Positions 6,701 to 14,354 of a stretch of DNA of 14,669 bases are shown here, piece by piece. Below the pieces are notes generated by a model, which was not told the origin of the DNA, searched no databases, and saw only the letters and a list, made by a program, of their open reading frames with translations. The stretch's first letter is position 1. Each line of letters begins with the position of its first letter. The translations under genes and the position numbers were made by a program. Location: positions 1-14,669 of the forward strand of contig WFXI01000010.1 of NCBI GenBank assembly GCA_015490675.1, in the 5' to 3' direction. Source of the DNA: Hydrogenothermaceae bacterium (GTDB taxonomy: Bacteria > Aquificota > Aquificia > Aquificales > Hydrogenothermaceae).

Positions 6701-8212
6701 AAACTTCTCCTTGCAATATTTGGAGAAAAAGCTTCTGATGTTAAAGATTCATCACTAAGGGTTCCTGCAGGTGTTGAAGGAATAGTTATAGATGTTCAGG
6801 TATTTGCTAGAAAACAAGGAAAATCTAAGAAAAATGAGTATTTAGATAATTTAATTAAGGAAGAACTTGAGCAACTTGATAAAGAGCTTGAGCTTAAGAA
6901 AAAATTCATTACAGAAAGAAGAGATGAGGAAGTTAAGAAGATAATCATTGGAAAAAAAGTTTCTAAGGATATTAGAATTGCTGGAAAAGTTGCTATAAAA
7001 GCTGGTGAAGAAATAACTGAAGAAAATGTGAATGATGCTCTTAGATTCATTGTGATTAACCCTGCTGGTTTCTTAGATGATAAAGAGGCTATAAAACAGG
7101 TTGAAGAAATAGTTTCTAAAGCTAAATTACAGCAAGAACTTTGGGAAAACCTATATGAAAAAAGAAGACAAACTGTAGAAAAAGGAGCAGACTTAAAGCC
7201 AGGAGTTAATGAGCTAGTTAAAGTTTACATAGCTCAAAAGCGTAAGATACAGGTTGGTGATAAAATGGCTGGTAGACACGGAAACAAAGGTGTAATTTCT
7301 GTAGTTCTACCAGAAGAAGATATGCCATTTATGGAAGACGGAACTCCAGTTGATATTGTATTAAACCCTCTTGGTGTTCCATCCCGTATGAATGTTGGAC
7401 AGATACTTGAAACACACCTTGGTCTTGCTGCTAAAAAGCTTGGTGAACAGCTTGCTGAAGAAATAAAAGCTTTAAAAGAAAAAACAAAAGAAGCAATTAT
7501 TGAAAAGATTGTTGAATACTACAAAATAGCAAACGATACAGCTGGAGAGATAGCTAAAGAAGTAAGAGATGAAGATGTTGAAAAGTTAAGAGAGTATCTA
7601 CAGGAACTTGATGAAGAAACTTTATGGTCATATGTTAAAGATTTAGAAAAGATAGGAATTCCTGTTAAAACTCCTGTTTTCGAAGGTGCTACGGAAGAAG
7701 ATGTTAAAGAAATGCTTAGAAAAGCAGGTTTAAAAGAAACTGGAAAAATGAAACTTATAGATGGTAGAACTGGAGAGCCATTTGACCTTGAAGTAACAGC
7801 TGGATATATGTATATGCTTAAACTTATCCATATGGTTGATGATAAAATTCACGCTCGTTCTACAGGACCTTACTCACTTATTACTCAACAGCCTCTTGGT
7901 GGTAGAGCTCAGTTTGGTGGACAAAGATTCGGAGAAATGGAAGTTTGGGCACTTGAAGCACACGGTGCTGCATATACACTTCAAGAGATGCTTACTGTTA
8001 AGTCTGACGATATTGAAGGTAGAAAAAGAGTTTATGAGTCTATTATCAAAGGTAGATACAACTACGATATTGGTATACCTGAGTCATTCAAGGTTCTTGT
8101 TAGAGAGCTTAAAGCTCTTGCTCTTGATGTTAACTGTAGAATGGAAGATGGTGAAGAAAAATCTTGCGATACAGTTGATATAGTTACGAAAAACAAAAAA
8201 TTTGAAATATAG
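3722..8212 (+). CDS. rpoB: DNA-directed RNA polymerase subunit beta
   Basis: Catalytic beta subunit of RNA polymerase, 1496 aa against 1342 in E. coli. In order it has the protrusion with a CxxC...CxxC insert (C91, C94, C110, C113), the lobe, and the rifampicin region at about 600-628 (QLSQFMDQANP...HKRRLSALGPGG). The fork motif RDVHPTHYGRVCPIETPEG follows, then the flap at about 960-1020 ending GEKASDVKDSSLRVP. A lysine-rich coiled insert at about 1025-1170 corresponds to the beta-i9/SI2 insert of E. coli. The active-site motif GDKMAGRHGNKG is at 1179-1190, and the C-terminal clamp/anchor contains GGRAQFGGQRFGEMEVWALE. The reading frame is unbroken. Start choice rests on AAAGGTGGAG at 3706-3715. 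The gene follows rplL after 123 nt holding a hairpin and precedes rpoC by 62 nt holding a second hairpin. Confidence 0.98.
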   Translation: MRNIENRRHIKKLIHNPLRKNLSRRKETITPPDLLHVTKKSFEEFVQFNKNPYEREDKGLEHIFRTSFPLVDPNGQVEIRYIAYEIGDWECGQCRKPLPDDVVGGPGVACPHCGGVLIYKEKFTVEDCKYKGLTYSTPLRVLLELVVNQVNPETGEVIPKFTKKQKVYFGEVPLLTPYANFIINGTERIVVSQLIRSSGIFFEGKEDKTKDVLTRIIYKGSIIPEKGSRLEFEYATNVEIFHARIDRRKLLGTTVLRAFGLDTASKILKAFYGDNFLRLVVKDGVLYNPDKDVEVSIEELSNDEIFVTYITEEDDEKGHRIKVRKEAYVEPENLEKFINDDRYEIEEIVAIDPLVFRKSPYGNIIIETLKKDQPKINKDFTFQDAARVEIYRKMRPTDTAVMDPKAFLRRANELFVAMFQDAQRFDLSRVGRVKINAKVHNIPNTIKPLDLEDLLEKYPPLALAEDVKVGKETIPAGTKIDAEVIEKLKQAKFKEIKVEPYLDDEARFVLLIDVINIVKYLLELRLGKKQVDDIAHLGNRRVRPVGELLEAQTRVGFLRMAKAFKDRVATVDLEDPAIKPANFINPRYVTGSIIEFLKGGQLSQFMDQANPLAELTHKRRLSALGPGGLTRDSAKFEIRDVHPTHYGRVCPIETPEGQNIGLISSMTVFATLNKFGFLVSPYRKVVNGKVTNEIEYLAAYDEEKYVIAQANAPIDNEGNFLRDRVLARAKGDIRLVSPEEVDYMDVSPKQVVSVSASLIPFLEHDDANRALMGSNMQRQAVPLLKTEYPLVGTGMEKIVADNSGATVRAKRGGEVVSVSGDEIVIKVNKEEIDTNDPLDIGIDVYKLKKFKGSNQATCINQRPLVRTGDTVEAGAIIADGTSTYKGELSLGKNVLVAFMPWRGYNFEDAIVISERLVKDDVFTSVHIEEFEVEARDTKLGAEEITRNIPGVSERALANLDEHGIVRVGAYVKPGDILVGKVTPKGETQPTPEEKLLLAIFGEKASDVKDSSLRVPAGVEGIVIDVQVFARKQGKSKKNEYLDNLIKEELEQLDKELELKKKFITERRDEEVKKIIIGKKVSKDIRIAGKVAIKAGEEITEENVNDALRFIVINPAGFLDDKEAIKQVEEIVSKAKLQQELWENLYEKRRQTVEKGADLKPGVNELVKVYIAQKRKIQVGDKMAGRHGNKGVISVVLPEEDMPFMEDGTPVDIVLNPLGVPSRMNVGQILETHLGLAAKKLGEQLAEEIKALKEKTKEAIIEKIVEYYKIANDTAGEIAKEVRDEDVEKLREYLQELDEETLWSYVKDLEKIGIPVKTPVFEGATEEDVKEMLRKAGLKETGKMKLIDGRTGEPFDLEVTAGYMYMLKLIHMVDDKIHARSTGPYSLITQQPLGGRAQFGGQRFGEMEVWALEAHGAAYTLQEMLTVKSDDIEGRKRVYESIIKGRYNYDIGIPESFKVLVRELKALALDVNCRMEDGEEKSCDTVDIVTKNKKFEI

Positions 8213-8220
8213 ATTTAATT

Positions 8221-8249
8221 AAAGGGCTTTTGCCCTTTTTACTCTTTTT
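8221..8249 (+). terminator. Terminator-like hairpin between rpoB and rpoC
   Basis: AAAGGGC (8221-8227) pairs perfectly with GCCCTTT (8232-8238) across a TTTT loop, and T-rich sequence (TTACTCTTTTT) follows. This has the layout of a short intrinsic terminator or attenuator. The T-run contains a tandem 9-bp repeat TTTTTACTC (8236-8244, 8245-8253). As rpoC must be expressed, it can only be partially active, or be bypassed, or act in RNA processing. Confidence 0.6.
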
Positions 8250-8260
8250 ACTCTAAATGT

Positions 8261-8266
8261 AGGAGG
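8261..8266 (+). promoter_or_regulatory. Strong ribosome binding site serving the TTG start of rpoC
   Basis: A perfect AGGAGG lies 8 nt before TTG 8275. No ATG or GTG lies at suitable spacing, and the protein from TTG reads MKEVNKAKGIIPFESIKL, matching the normal RpoC N-terminus, so the rare start codon is well supported. Confidence 0.85.
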
Positions 8267-8274
8267 TTTTAGCC

Positions 8275-11200
8275 TTGAAAGAAGTAAACAAAGCAAAAGG
8301 AATAATCCCTTTTGAAAGTATTAAATTATCTTTAGCTTCTCCTGATAGAATTAGAGAATGGTCTTATGGAGAAGTAAAAAAACCTGAAACTTTAAACTAT
8401 AGAACTTTAAAACCAGAAAAAGATGGTCTATTTTGTGCAAAAATCTTTGGACCTATAAAAGATTATGAATGTTTATGTGGAAAATATAAAAAGAAAAAAT
8501 ATGAAGGCACAATTTGTGATAGATGTGGTGTTGAAGTAACCAGGTCTGATGTTAGAAGGGAAAGATTTGGACATATTGAGCTTGCAGCTCCAGTAGCTCA
8601 TATCTGGTATTTAAAGTCTACTCCTTCAAAACTTGGAAATTTACTAGGATTAACATCTAGAGATATAGAGAGAGTTATATACTTTGAATCTTATCTTATT
8701 GTTGAACATCCAACAGAGGAAGAAGAAGAAGCATTCGAAAATGACCCTAATACAATTCCGTTTATGGATGGGGCTTTAACTAAGTGGGTAAAAATTTACG
8801 TTAAATCTGAAGATGAATTTAGAAGCGAGTATGAGTATGAACACTCAGAAAAATATGAATATGGAATGGGTGCTGAGAAAGTTAAAGATGTTTTATCAAG
8901 ATTAGATTTAGAGGCTTATGCAGCAAAATTAAGAAAAGAGTTAAAGTCTTATGCTGTTGGATTTGATGAACTTGGAATAGAATTTAAAGAAACTCACGAT
9001 AGATTATATAAAAAGGTTCTGGCAGAAATTGCTAGAAGACTTTCTGAAGCAGGTATTAAGTTTGGAGAAATATATCCAACAGATAAAGAATTAGATGCAA
9101 TAATTTCTAAAGATTACTATGTAATTGTTGACCCTAAAGATACTGGATTAGAGCTTGGTACTATTGTTCATGCTGAGGAGCTTGAAAACTTAAAAGCAGA
9201 ATACGGAGAAAATGGCTTTGTTGCTTTAACAGGTCCTAAAGCAATTGAGGAACTTTATAAGAGATATAGAGAAATCAATCCTGAAATTCCAATATTTGAT
9301 GGAATAAAAGATGCAGTAAGACAAACTATCTTAAAAGAAGTTGCAGAACAAAAACTAAAGAAATTAGTTAGAAAATTAAGACTAATAGAAGGGTTTATTG
9401 AGTCTGGAAATAAGCCAGAATGGATGATTTTAGATGTAATACCTGTTATTCCTCCAGATTTAAGACCTTTAATACCTCTTGATGGGGGAAGATTTGCAAC
9501 TTCTGACTTAAATGACCTTTATAGAAGAGTTATTAATAGAAACAACAGATTAAAAAGATTAATAGACTTAGATGCTCCTGAGATTATTATTAGAAACGAA
9601 AAAAGAATGCTTCAAGAAGCTGTAGATGCTCTTATTGATAATGGTAGAAGAGGAAGAATCGTTGCTCAAAATAATAGACCTTTAAAATCTTTATCTGATT
9701 CTTTAAGAGGTAAGCAAGGTAGATTTAGACAAAACCTCCTTGGAAAAAGGGTTGACTACTCTGGTCGTTCTGTAATTGTAGTTGGTCCTGAACTTCAAAT
9801 GCACGAATGTGGTCTTCCAAAACAAATGGCATTAGAGCTGTTCAAACCATTTATATACAGAAGACTTGAAGAAAAAGGGTATGCTACATCTATTAAAAAT
9901 GCTAAAAGAATGGTAGAAGAAAAGGCTCCCGAAGTATGGGAGTGTTTAGAAGAAGTTGTTAAACAACACCCTGTTTTATTAAACAGAGCTCCTACACTCC
10001 ACAGAATGTCTGTTCAGGCATTTGAACCAGTATTAGTAGAAGGTAAAGCTATAAAGCTTCATCCACTTGTATGTCCTCCATTTAACGCAGACTTTGATGG
10101 AGACCAGATGGCTGTTCATGTGCCTTTATCTGTAGAGGCACAACTTGAGTCTTACATATTAATGCTTTCTACTCAAAATGTCCTTTCTCCTGCACACGGT
10201 AAGCCGATTACAATGCCTTCTCAGGATATGATTCTTGGTGCTTATTATATGACTCAGATTGTAGAAGGTTCTAAAGGAGAAGGAAAATTATTTGCAAATG
10301 CTCAAGAGGCAATAAATGCATATGAACTGGGTAAAGTAGACTTACTTGCAAGAATTAAAATTAGAAATAGAAAGAAAGACGGTTCTAAAATAGACCCTAA
10401 ATCAGGAAGCCTTCTTGAAACTACAGTTGGAAGATTAATATTCAATAGTATTCTTCCTGATGGATTTAGATTTGTTAATGAACCTCTAGATAAGAAAAAA
10501 ATATCTAAATTAATTTCAGAATTGCACGAACAGTTTGGAAACGAAGTAACAGTTCAAACTCTTGACAGGCTTAAAAAACTTGGATTTGAAATGGCTGCAA
10601 AGGCAGGGGTATCTATTGCTATAGATGACCTTGTTGTTCCTGATAAAAAGTGGGAAATTGTTAGAAAAGCAGAAGAAGAAGCTGAAAAGGTTTGGAAGCA
10701 ATATGTAGATGGAATTATTACAAAGGGAGAAAGACACAACAAAGTTATTGATATATGGTCCCAAACAACAAACGAAGTAACTAGATTAATGTTTGAACAG
10801 CTAGAAAAGACAGAAAGAATAGAAAATGGTAAAAAGTATCCAGGTGTGTTTAATCCTATCTATATGATGGCACTTTCTGGAGCTAGAGGTAACAAAGACC
10901 AGATTAGACAGCTTGCGGGAATGCGTGGTCTAATGGCTAAGCACTCTGGTGAATTTATTGAAACCCCAATTAGGTCTAACTTTAGAGAAGGATTAACAGT
11001 TGTAGAATACTTTATTTCTACTTATGGTGCTAGAAAAGGTCTTGCAGATACAGCTTTAAAAACAGCTGTTGCTGGATACTTAACTAGAAGACTTGTTGAT
11101 GTTGCCCAAGATGTTGTTATAACAAATGAAGATTGCGGAACACTTGAAGGAATAGAAGTAAGTGCAATTATAGAAGGTGGAGAAATAGTTGTATCTCTTA

Positions 11201-13077
11201 AAGATAGAATTGTTGGTAGATATGCAGCAGAGGATATAAAAGACCCTTACACTGATGAAGTAATTGTTCCTATGGGAGAAGAAATAACAGAAGAAAAAGC
11301 TCAAGAAATTGAAAATGCTGGAATTGAAACTGTAAAAATCAGGTCTGTTCTAACTTGTGAACAGAAAAGAGGAGTTTGTGCTAAATGTTATGGTAGAGAC
11401 TTATCACAGAAAAAACTTGTTGATATTGGAGAAGCAGTTGGTATAATTGCAGCTCAGTCTATTGGAGAGCCAGGAACACAGCTTACAATGAGAACATTCC
11501 ACATTGGTGGTGCTGCTACTGCAAAAACAGCCCAAACACAGCACAAAGCAACTCATGAAGGAACTGTCAAACTAAATAATGTAAAAACTGTTACAAATAG
11601 AGAAGGAAAAGTTCTAATAATCAACAGAGATGGAGCAATCTCTATTGTTGATGATGAAGGAAAAACACTAGAGAGATATCCAGCACCTTACGGAGCTACA
11701 TTACTTGTAAAAGATGGACAAAAAGTTAAAGAAGGAGATATTCTGGTAGAATGGGATCCATTCTCAGTTCCAATTATTGCTGAAAAGTCAGGTAAATTAG
11801 AACTTAGGGATGTGATTTTAGATGTTACTGTAAAAGAAGAAAGAGATGCTATTACAGGTAAAACAAACCTTGAAATTAGCTTTATGAGACCAAAAGATGC
11901 AGTTTTACATACTCCTAGAATGGTTGTTAAAGGAGAAGATGGAGAAGAATATATCTATGATTTACCTGTAAATACTTTATTACTTGTTCCAAGAGACAAG
12001 TTAACTACACAATGGGATAGATGTTTAGCTTGTTCTGAAGATGAACAAGCAGATGTTTACCACAATTACTTACAGGTTGCTGAAGACTTTGAAGTTAGAG
12101 AAGGTGATACAATAGCTAAAATACCTAGAGAGAGAGCTAAAGTTAGAGACATTGTTGGTGGTTTACCAAGAGTTGAAGAACTACTTGAAGCTAGAGAACC
12201 TAAAAACAAAGCTATTGTTTCTGAAATTGATGGTTTTGTTAGACTATTTGAAGATGCTGATGAGGTAATACTCTATAATCCAATTACTAGAGAATCTAGA
12301 ACTTACAATGTTCCAAAAGATTCTCTTGTTATAGTTAAAAATGGTCAGCAGGTAAAAGAGGGACAAAAACTTACAGATAATGGAACTGTTGTTGCAGAAT
12401 TTGATGGAATTGTAAGATTAAAATCTAAAGGAACAAAAGTTGTTGTATTCAACAAAGAAACAGGTATACAAAAAGAATACTTAATACCAAAAGGTAAGTT
12501 CATAATTGTTAAAGATGGAGAACAGGTTAAAGCTGGAGACCCTCTAACAGATGGAACTCCAAATCCTCACGATATACTAAAGATTAATGGCCCTCAAGAG
12601 CTAGCTAAATTCTTAGTTAAAGAAGTTCAAATGGTTTATAGACTTCAGGGAGTTGATATTAACGATAAACACTTTGAGATTATAATTAGACAGATACTTA
12701 GAAAAGTAAAAGTTGTTGACCCTGGAGATAGTAGATTCTTGCTAAATGAAATTGTAGATAAAGTGGACTTTGAGGAAGAAAGCAGAAGAATTATTGAGGA
12801 AGGTGGTAAACCTCCAAAAGCTGAACCTGTGCTTGTAGGTATTACAAAAGCTTCTCTAACAACTAAGAGCTGGATTTCTGCAGCTTCATTCCAGGAAACT
12901 ACAAGGGTTCTTGCTGATGCGGCTGTTGAAGGTAAAGAAGATAGGCTCGAAGGACTTAAAGAAAATGTAATTATTGGTAATATTGTTCCTGCTGGAACAG
13001 GAATCAAACAATACTCTGAAGTAGATGCTGTAATATTAGATGAAACTGTTAATGTAGAAAATAAAGAAGAAAATTAA
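8275..13077 (+). CDS. rpoC: DNA-directed RNA polymerase subunit beta'
   Basis: Catalytic beta' subunit, 1600 aa against 1407 in E. coli, using a TTG start behind a perfect AGGAGG. The N-terminal zinc site uses C66, C68, C81 and C84. A clamp-region insert spans about 224-357. The Mg2+-binding motif NADFDGDQM is at 604-612, with aspartates 606, 608 and 610. The bridge helix contains GARKGLADTALKTA. The second zinc site is C954, C1028, C1035 and C1038, with the same spacing as E. coli 814/888/895/898. The trigger loop includes IGEPGTQLTMRTFHIGG (H1076). An SI3-like insert at about 1083-1282 carries an isolated CxxC (C1250, C1253). A tandem pair of about 58-aa beta-rich repeats (1314-1371 and 1372-1430) follows, where E. 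coli has one copy, then MVYRLQGVDINDKHFE and the C-terminal omega-contact region. The frame is intact and a strong terminator follows. Confidence 0.98.
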   Translation: MKEVNKAKGIIPFESIKLSLASPDRIREWSYGEVKKPETLNYRTLKPEKDGLFCAKIFGPIKDYECLCGKYKKKKYEGTICDRCGVEVTRSDVRRERFGHIELAAPVAHIWYLKSTPSKLGNLLGLTSRDIERVIYFESYLIVEHPTEEEEEAFENDPNTIPFMDGALTKWVKIYVKSEDEFRSEYEYEHSEKYEYGMGAEKVKDVLSRLDLEAYAAKLRKELKSYAVGFDELGIEFKETHDRLYKKVLAEIARRLSEAGIKFGEIYPTDKELDAIISKDYYVIVDPKDTGLELGTIVHAEELENLKAEYGENGFVALTGPKAIEELYKRYREINPEIPIFDGIKDAVRQTILKEVAEQKLKKLVRKLRLIEGFIESGNKPEWMILDVIPVIPPDLRPLIPLDGGRFATSDLNDLYRRVINRNNRLKRLIDLDAPEIIIRNEKRMLQEAVDALIDNGRRGRIVAQNNRPLKSLSDSLRGKQGRFRQNLLGKRVDYSGRSVIVVGPELQMHECGLPKQMALELFKPFIYRRLEEKGYATSIKNAKRMVEEKAPEVWECLEEVVKQHPVLLNRAPTLHRMSVQAFEPVLVEGKAIKLHPLVCPPFNADFDGDQMAVHVPLSVEAQLESYILMLSTQNVLSPAHGKPITMPSQDMILGAYYMTQIVEGSKGEGKLFANAQEAINAYELGKVDLLARIKIRNRKKDGSKIDPKSGSLLETTVGRLIFNSILPDGFRFVNEPLDKKKISKLISELHEQFGNEVTVQTLDRLKKLGFEMAAKAGVSIAIDDLVVPDKKWEIVRKAEEEAEKVWKQYVDGIITKGERHNKVIDIWSQTTNEVTRLMFEQLEKTERIENGKKYPGVFNPIYMMALSGARGNKDQIRQLAGMRGLMAKHSGEFIETPIRSNFREGLTVVEYFISTYGARKGLADTALKTAVAGYLTRRLVDVAQDVVITNEDCGTLEGIEVSAIIEGGEIVVSLKDRIVGRYAAEDIKDPYTDEVIVPMGEEITEEKAQEIENAGIETVKIRSVLTCEQKRGVCAKCYGRDLSQKKLVDIGEAVGIIAAQSIGEPGTQLTMRTFHIGGAATAKTAQTQHKATHEGTVKLNNVKTVTNREGKVLIINRDGAISIVDDEGKTLERYPAPYGATLLVKDGQKVKEGDILVEWDPFSVPIIAEKSGKLELRDVILDVTVKEERDAITGKTNLEISFMRPKDAVLHTPRMVVKGEDGEEYIYDLPVNTLLLVPRDKLTTQWDRCLACSEDEQADVYHNYLQVAEDFEVREGDTIAKIPRERAKVRDIVGGLPRVEELLEAREPKNKAIVSEIDGFVRLFEDADEVILYNPITRESRTYNVPKDSLVIVKNGQQVKEGQKLTDNGTVVAEFDGIVRLKSKGTKVVVFNKETGIQKEYLIPKGKFIIVKDGEQVKAGDPLTDGTPNPHDILKINGPQELAKFLVKEVQMVYRLQGVDINDKHFEIIIRQILRKVKVVDPGDSRFLLNEIVDKVDFEEESRRIIEEGGKPPKAEPVLVGITKASLTTKSWISAASFQETTRVLADAAVEGKEDRLEGLKENVIIGNIVPAGTGIKQYSEVDAVILDETVNVENKEEN

Positions 13078-13083
13078 ATTTTT

Positions 13084-13110
13084 AAGGGGCTCTTTAGCCC
13101 CTTTTTATTT
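13084..13110 (+). terminator. Intrinsic terminator of the rpoBC operon
   Basis: AAGGGGCT (13084-13091) pairs perfectly with AGCCCCTT (13096-13103) across a CTTT loop, followed by TTTATTTTTT. This is a textbook Rho-independent terminator 6 nt after the rpoC stop. It lies just beyond the stop of the converging gene, so it may also end transcription from the - strand, where the downstream sequence TTAAAAATTTAATTT is a poorer U-run. Confidence 0.92.
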
Positions 13111-13111
13111 T

Positions 13112-14293
13112 TTATAATAACTTTGGAATTTTACCAGTCTTATATAGTTTGTAATACAATCCCCACATTTTCTTTCCAATATGTCCAATTACAGGCATAG
13201 GAATTAAAACTGCAGTTTTGTCATCTCTATAAGCTAAAGCTCCACCATCTCCTGTATCCATTAAACACATTATGTTTAAGTGGTCTGTATAATATTCTGG
13301 CTTACCTTGAATAATACCTTCTTTTAAAGCAATATTATGTGCAACATTATGAGCCATAACTTCTGCTAAATGTCCCTGCTTTGCTTTCCATTCTGGACCT
13401 TCTAAAGCTACACAGTCCCCAATAGCATATACATGGTCCAACCCTTCAACCTGACAGGTTTTATCTATTTTTATAAATCCTGCTTCTGTTTTAGGAATAT
13501 TTTGAGACTGCTTTATTACAGGATGTCCATCTCCTGCAGGAGTAAATAGTGTTAAATCACTTTCAATTTTCGTTCCATCTTCAAGTAATACACCATCAGG
13601 TAAAAATTCTTTAATTTTTTTGCCAACATACTTTTTTATTCTTTTCTTTTTAAACATGTAATCGAGCATTTTTAATGCTTTTTCACCAAGCCTTGCTCCA
13701 GGTTTTTCCATAGGAGCAAAGAATGAAAGCTCAAAATCATGTCTTATGTATTTTTTTCTAAGCATATTATCTATATTGAATAAAACTTCAAAAACAGGAC
13801 CTCCTCTGACAGCTTCTTTGGCTTTAGGATTTCCTCCAAATCCAAAGGCTAATTTTCCTTTTCCTTTTTGTATTAATCTTTCTAATGCCATAGAATACTT
13901 AACTGTTTCTTCAGGAGAGCCGCAAATGGAATATGTATATTCAATACCTTTTGGTTTTAATTTATCCTGACCTAAAGCTATTACTAAATAATCAAAATCC
14001 CTTCCTTTTTGATATCTTTTACCATTTTCTAAAACTACTTCATCTGGCTCTACAGAAGTTACTTTAGATACCTCATAAGAAAAACCATGTCCTTTTGCTA
14101 TTTTTTCTAATGGAATAGATACATCGTTAAATTTTGCCTCTTTTGTTGGAATCCATATAGACAGTGGATATACATATAAAAACTCCCTATCTGATACTAA
14201 ATGAACAAAAAATCCTTTTTTTCTTAAGGCTATACAAGCTTCAGTTCCTCCTATTCCACCCCCAATAACTAAAACTCTTTTATCGTTTATCAT
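13112..14293 (-). CDS. FAD-dependent oxidoreductase, sulfide:quinone oxidoreductase-like
   Basis: Flavoprotein of 393 aa from the pyridine nucleotide-disulfide oxidoreductase superfamily, SQR/FCSD/NDH-2 branch. The N-terminal FAD Rossmann motif VIGGGIGG is at 9-16 and the second FAD motif YAIGDC at 289-294. FEVLFNIDNMLRKKYIRH (168-185) resembles the SQR segment FxFxLxxxLRKxxIRxK. The C-terminal helix with aromatic and basic residues (HIGKKMWGLYYKLYKTG, 371-387) resembles the membrane-docking end of SQR and NDH-2, and there is no signal peptide. Cysteines are C20, C124, C280, C294 and C343. C124 and C343 fit two of the three SQR redox cysteines, but the expected central one (SCFGPxYE context) reads AVRGGPVFE with R163. 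It could oxidise sulfide, a polysulfide-like substrate or another donor, passing electrons to quinone. The gene has its own promoter, separate from atpD upstream. Confidence 0.82.
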   Translation of the reverse strand: MINDKRVLVIGGGIGGTEACIALRKKGFFVHLVSDREFLYVYPLSIWIPTKEAKFNDVSIPLEKIAKGHGFSYEVSKVTSVEPDEVVLENGKRYQKGRDFDYLVIALGQDKLKPKGIEYTYSICGSPEETVKYSMALERLIQKGKGKLAFGFGGNPKAKEAVRGGPVFEVLFNIDNMLRKKYIRHDFELSFFAPMEKPGARLGEKALKMLDYMFKKKRIKKYVGKKIKEFLPDGVLLEDGTKIESDLTLFTPAGDGHPVIKQSQNIPKTEAGFIKIDKTCQVEGLDHVYAIGDCVALEGPEWKAKQGHLAEVMAHNVAHNIALKEGIIQGKPEYYTDHLNIMCLMDTGDGGALAYRDDKTAVLIPMPVIGHIGKKMWGLYYKLYKTGKIPKLL

Positions 14294-14298
14294 TGATA

Positions 14299-14306
14299 CC
14301 CTCCTT
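14299..14306 (-). promoter_or_regulatory. Ribosome binding site of the SQR-like gene
   Basis: On the - strand AAGGAGGG lies 5 nt before the ATG whose first base is 14293. This near-perfect Shine-Dalgarno fixes the start and fits a protein beginning just before the FAD-binding motif. Confidence 0.85.
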
Positions 14307-14312
14307 TAATAA

Positions 14313-14328
14313 AATTATTCGAATAATT
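14313..14328. promoter_or_regulatory. Perfect 16-bp palindrome at the SQR-like gene's transcription start (candidate operator)
   Basis: AATTATTCGAATAATT is a perfect inverted repeat with no spacer. It begins within the -10 element of the - strand promoter and covers the expected start site near 14319, a classic repressor position. A related half-site GAATAATT recurs at 14437-14444. No regulator gene is in the window, and the regulator family cannot be named from the site alone. Confidence 0.5.
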
Positions 14329-14354
14329 ATAGCAAAATAATATAATTTAAAATA
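14326..14354 (-). promoter_or_regulatory. Extended -10 promoter of the SQR-like gene
   Basis: On the - strand TGCTATAAT (14334 down to 14326) is a perfect extended -10 (TGnTATAAT). At 17-nt spacing the -35 position (14354-14349) reads TATTTT, a poor match, which extended -10 promoters tolerate. The predicted start near 14319 gives a leader of about 25 nt containing the ribosome binding site. Confidence 0.65.

Noticed and set aside
7836..8183. Overlapping + strand frame at the end of rpoB
   Set aside because: Out-of-frame Leu/Ser-rich reading of conserved RpoB codons with no independent support.
12645..13007. 120-codon open frame on the - strand inside rpoC
   Set aside because: Low-complexity Ser/Leu-rich reading opposite a strongly conserved gene; no start signal. 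The same holds for the other antisense frames in rpoB and rpoC.
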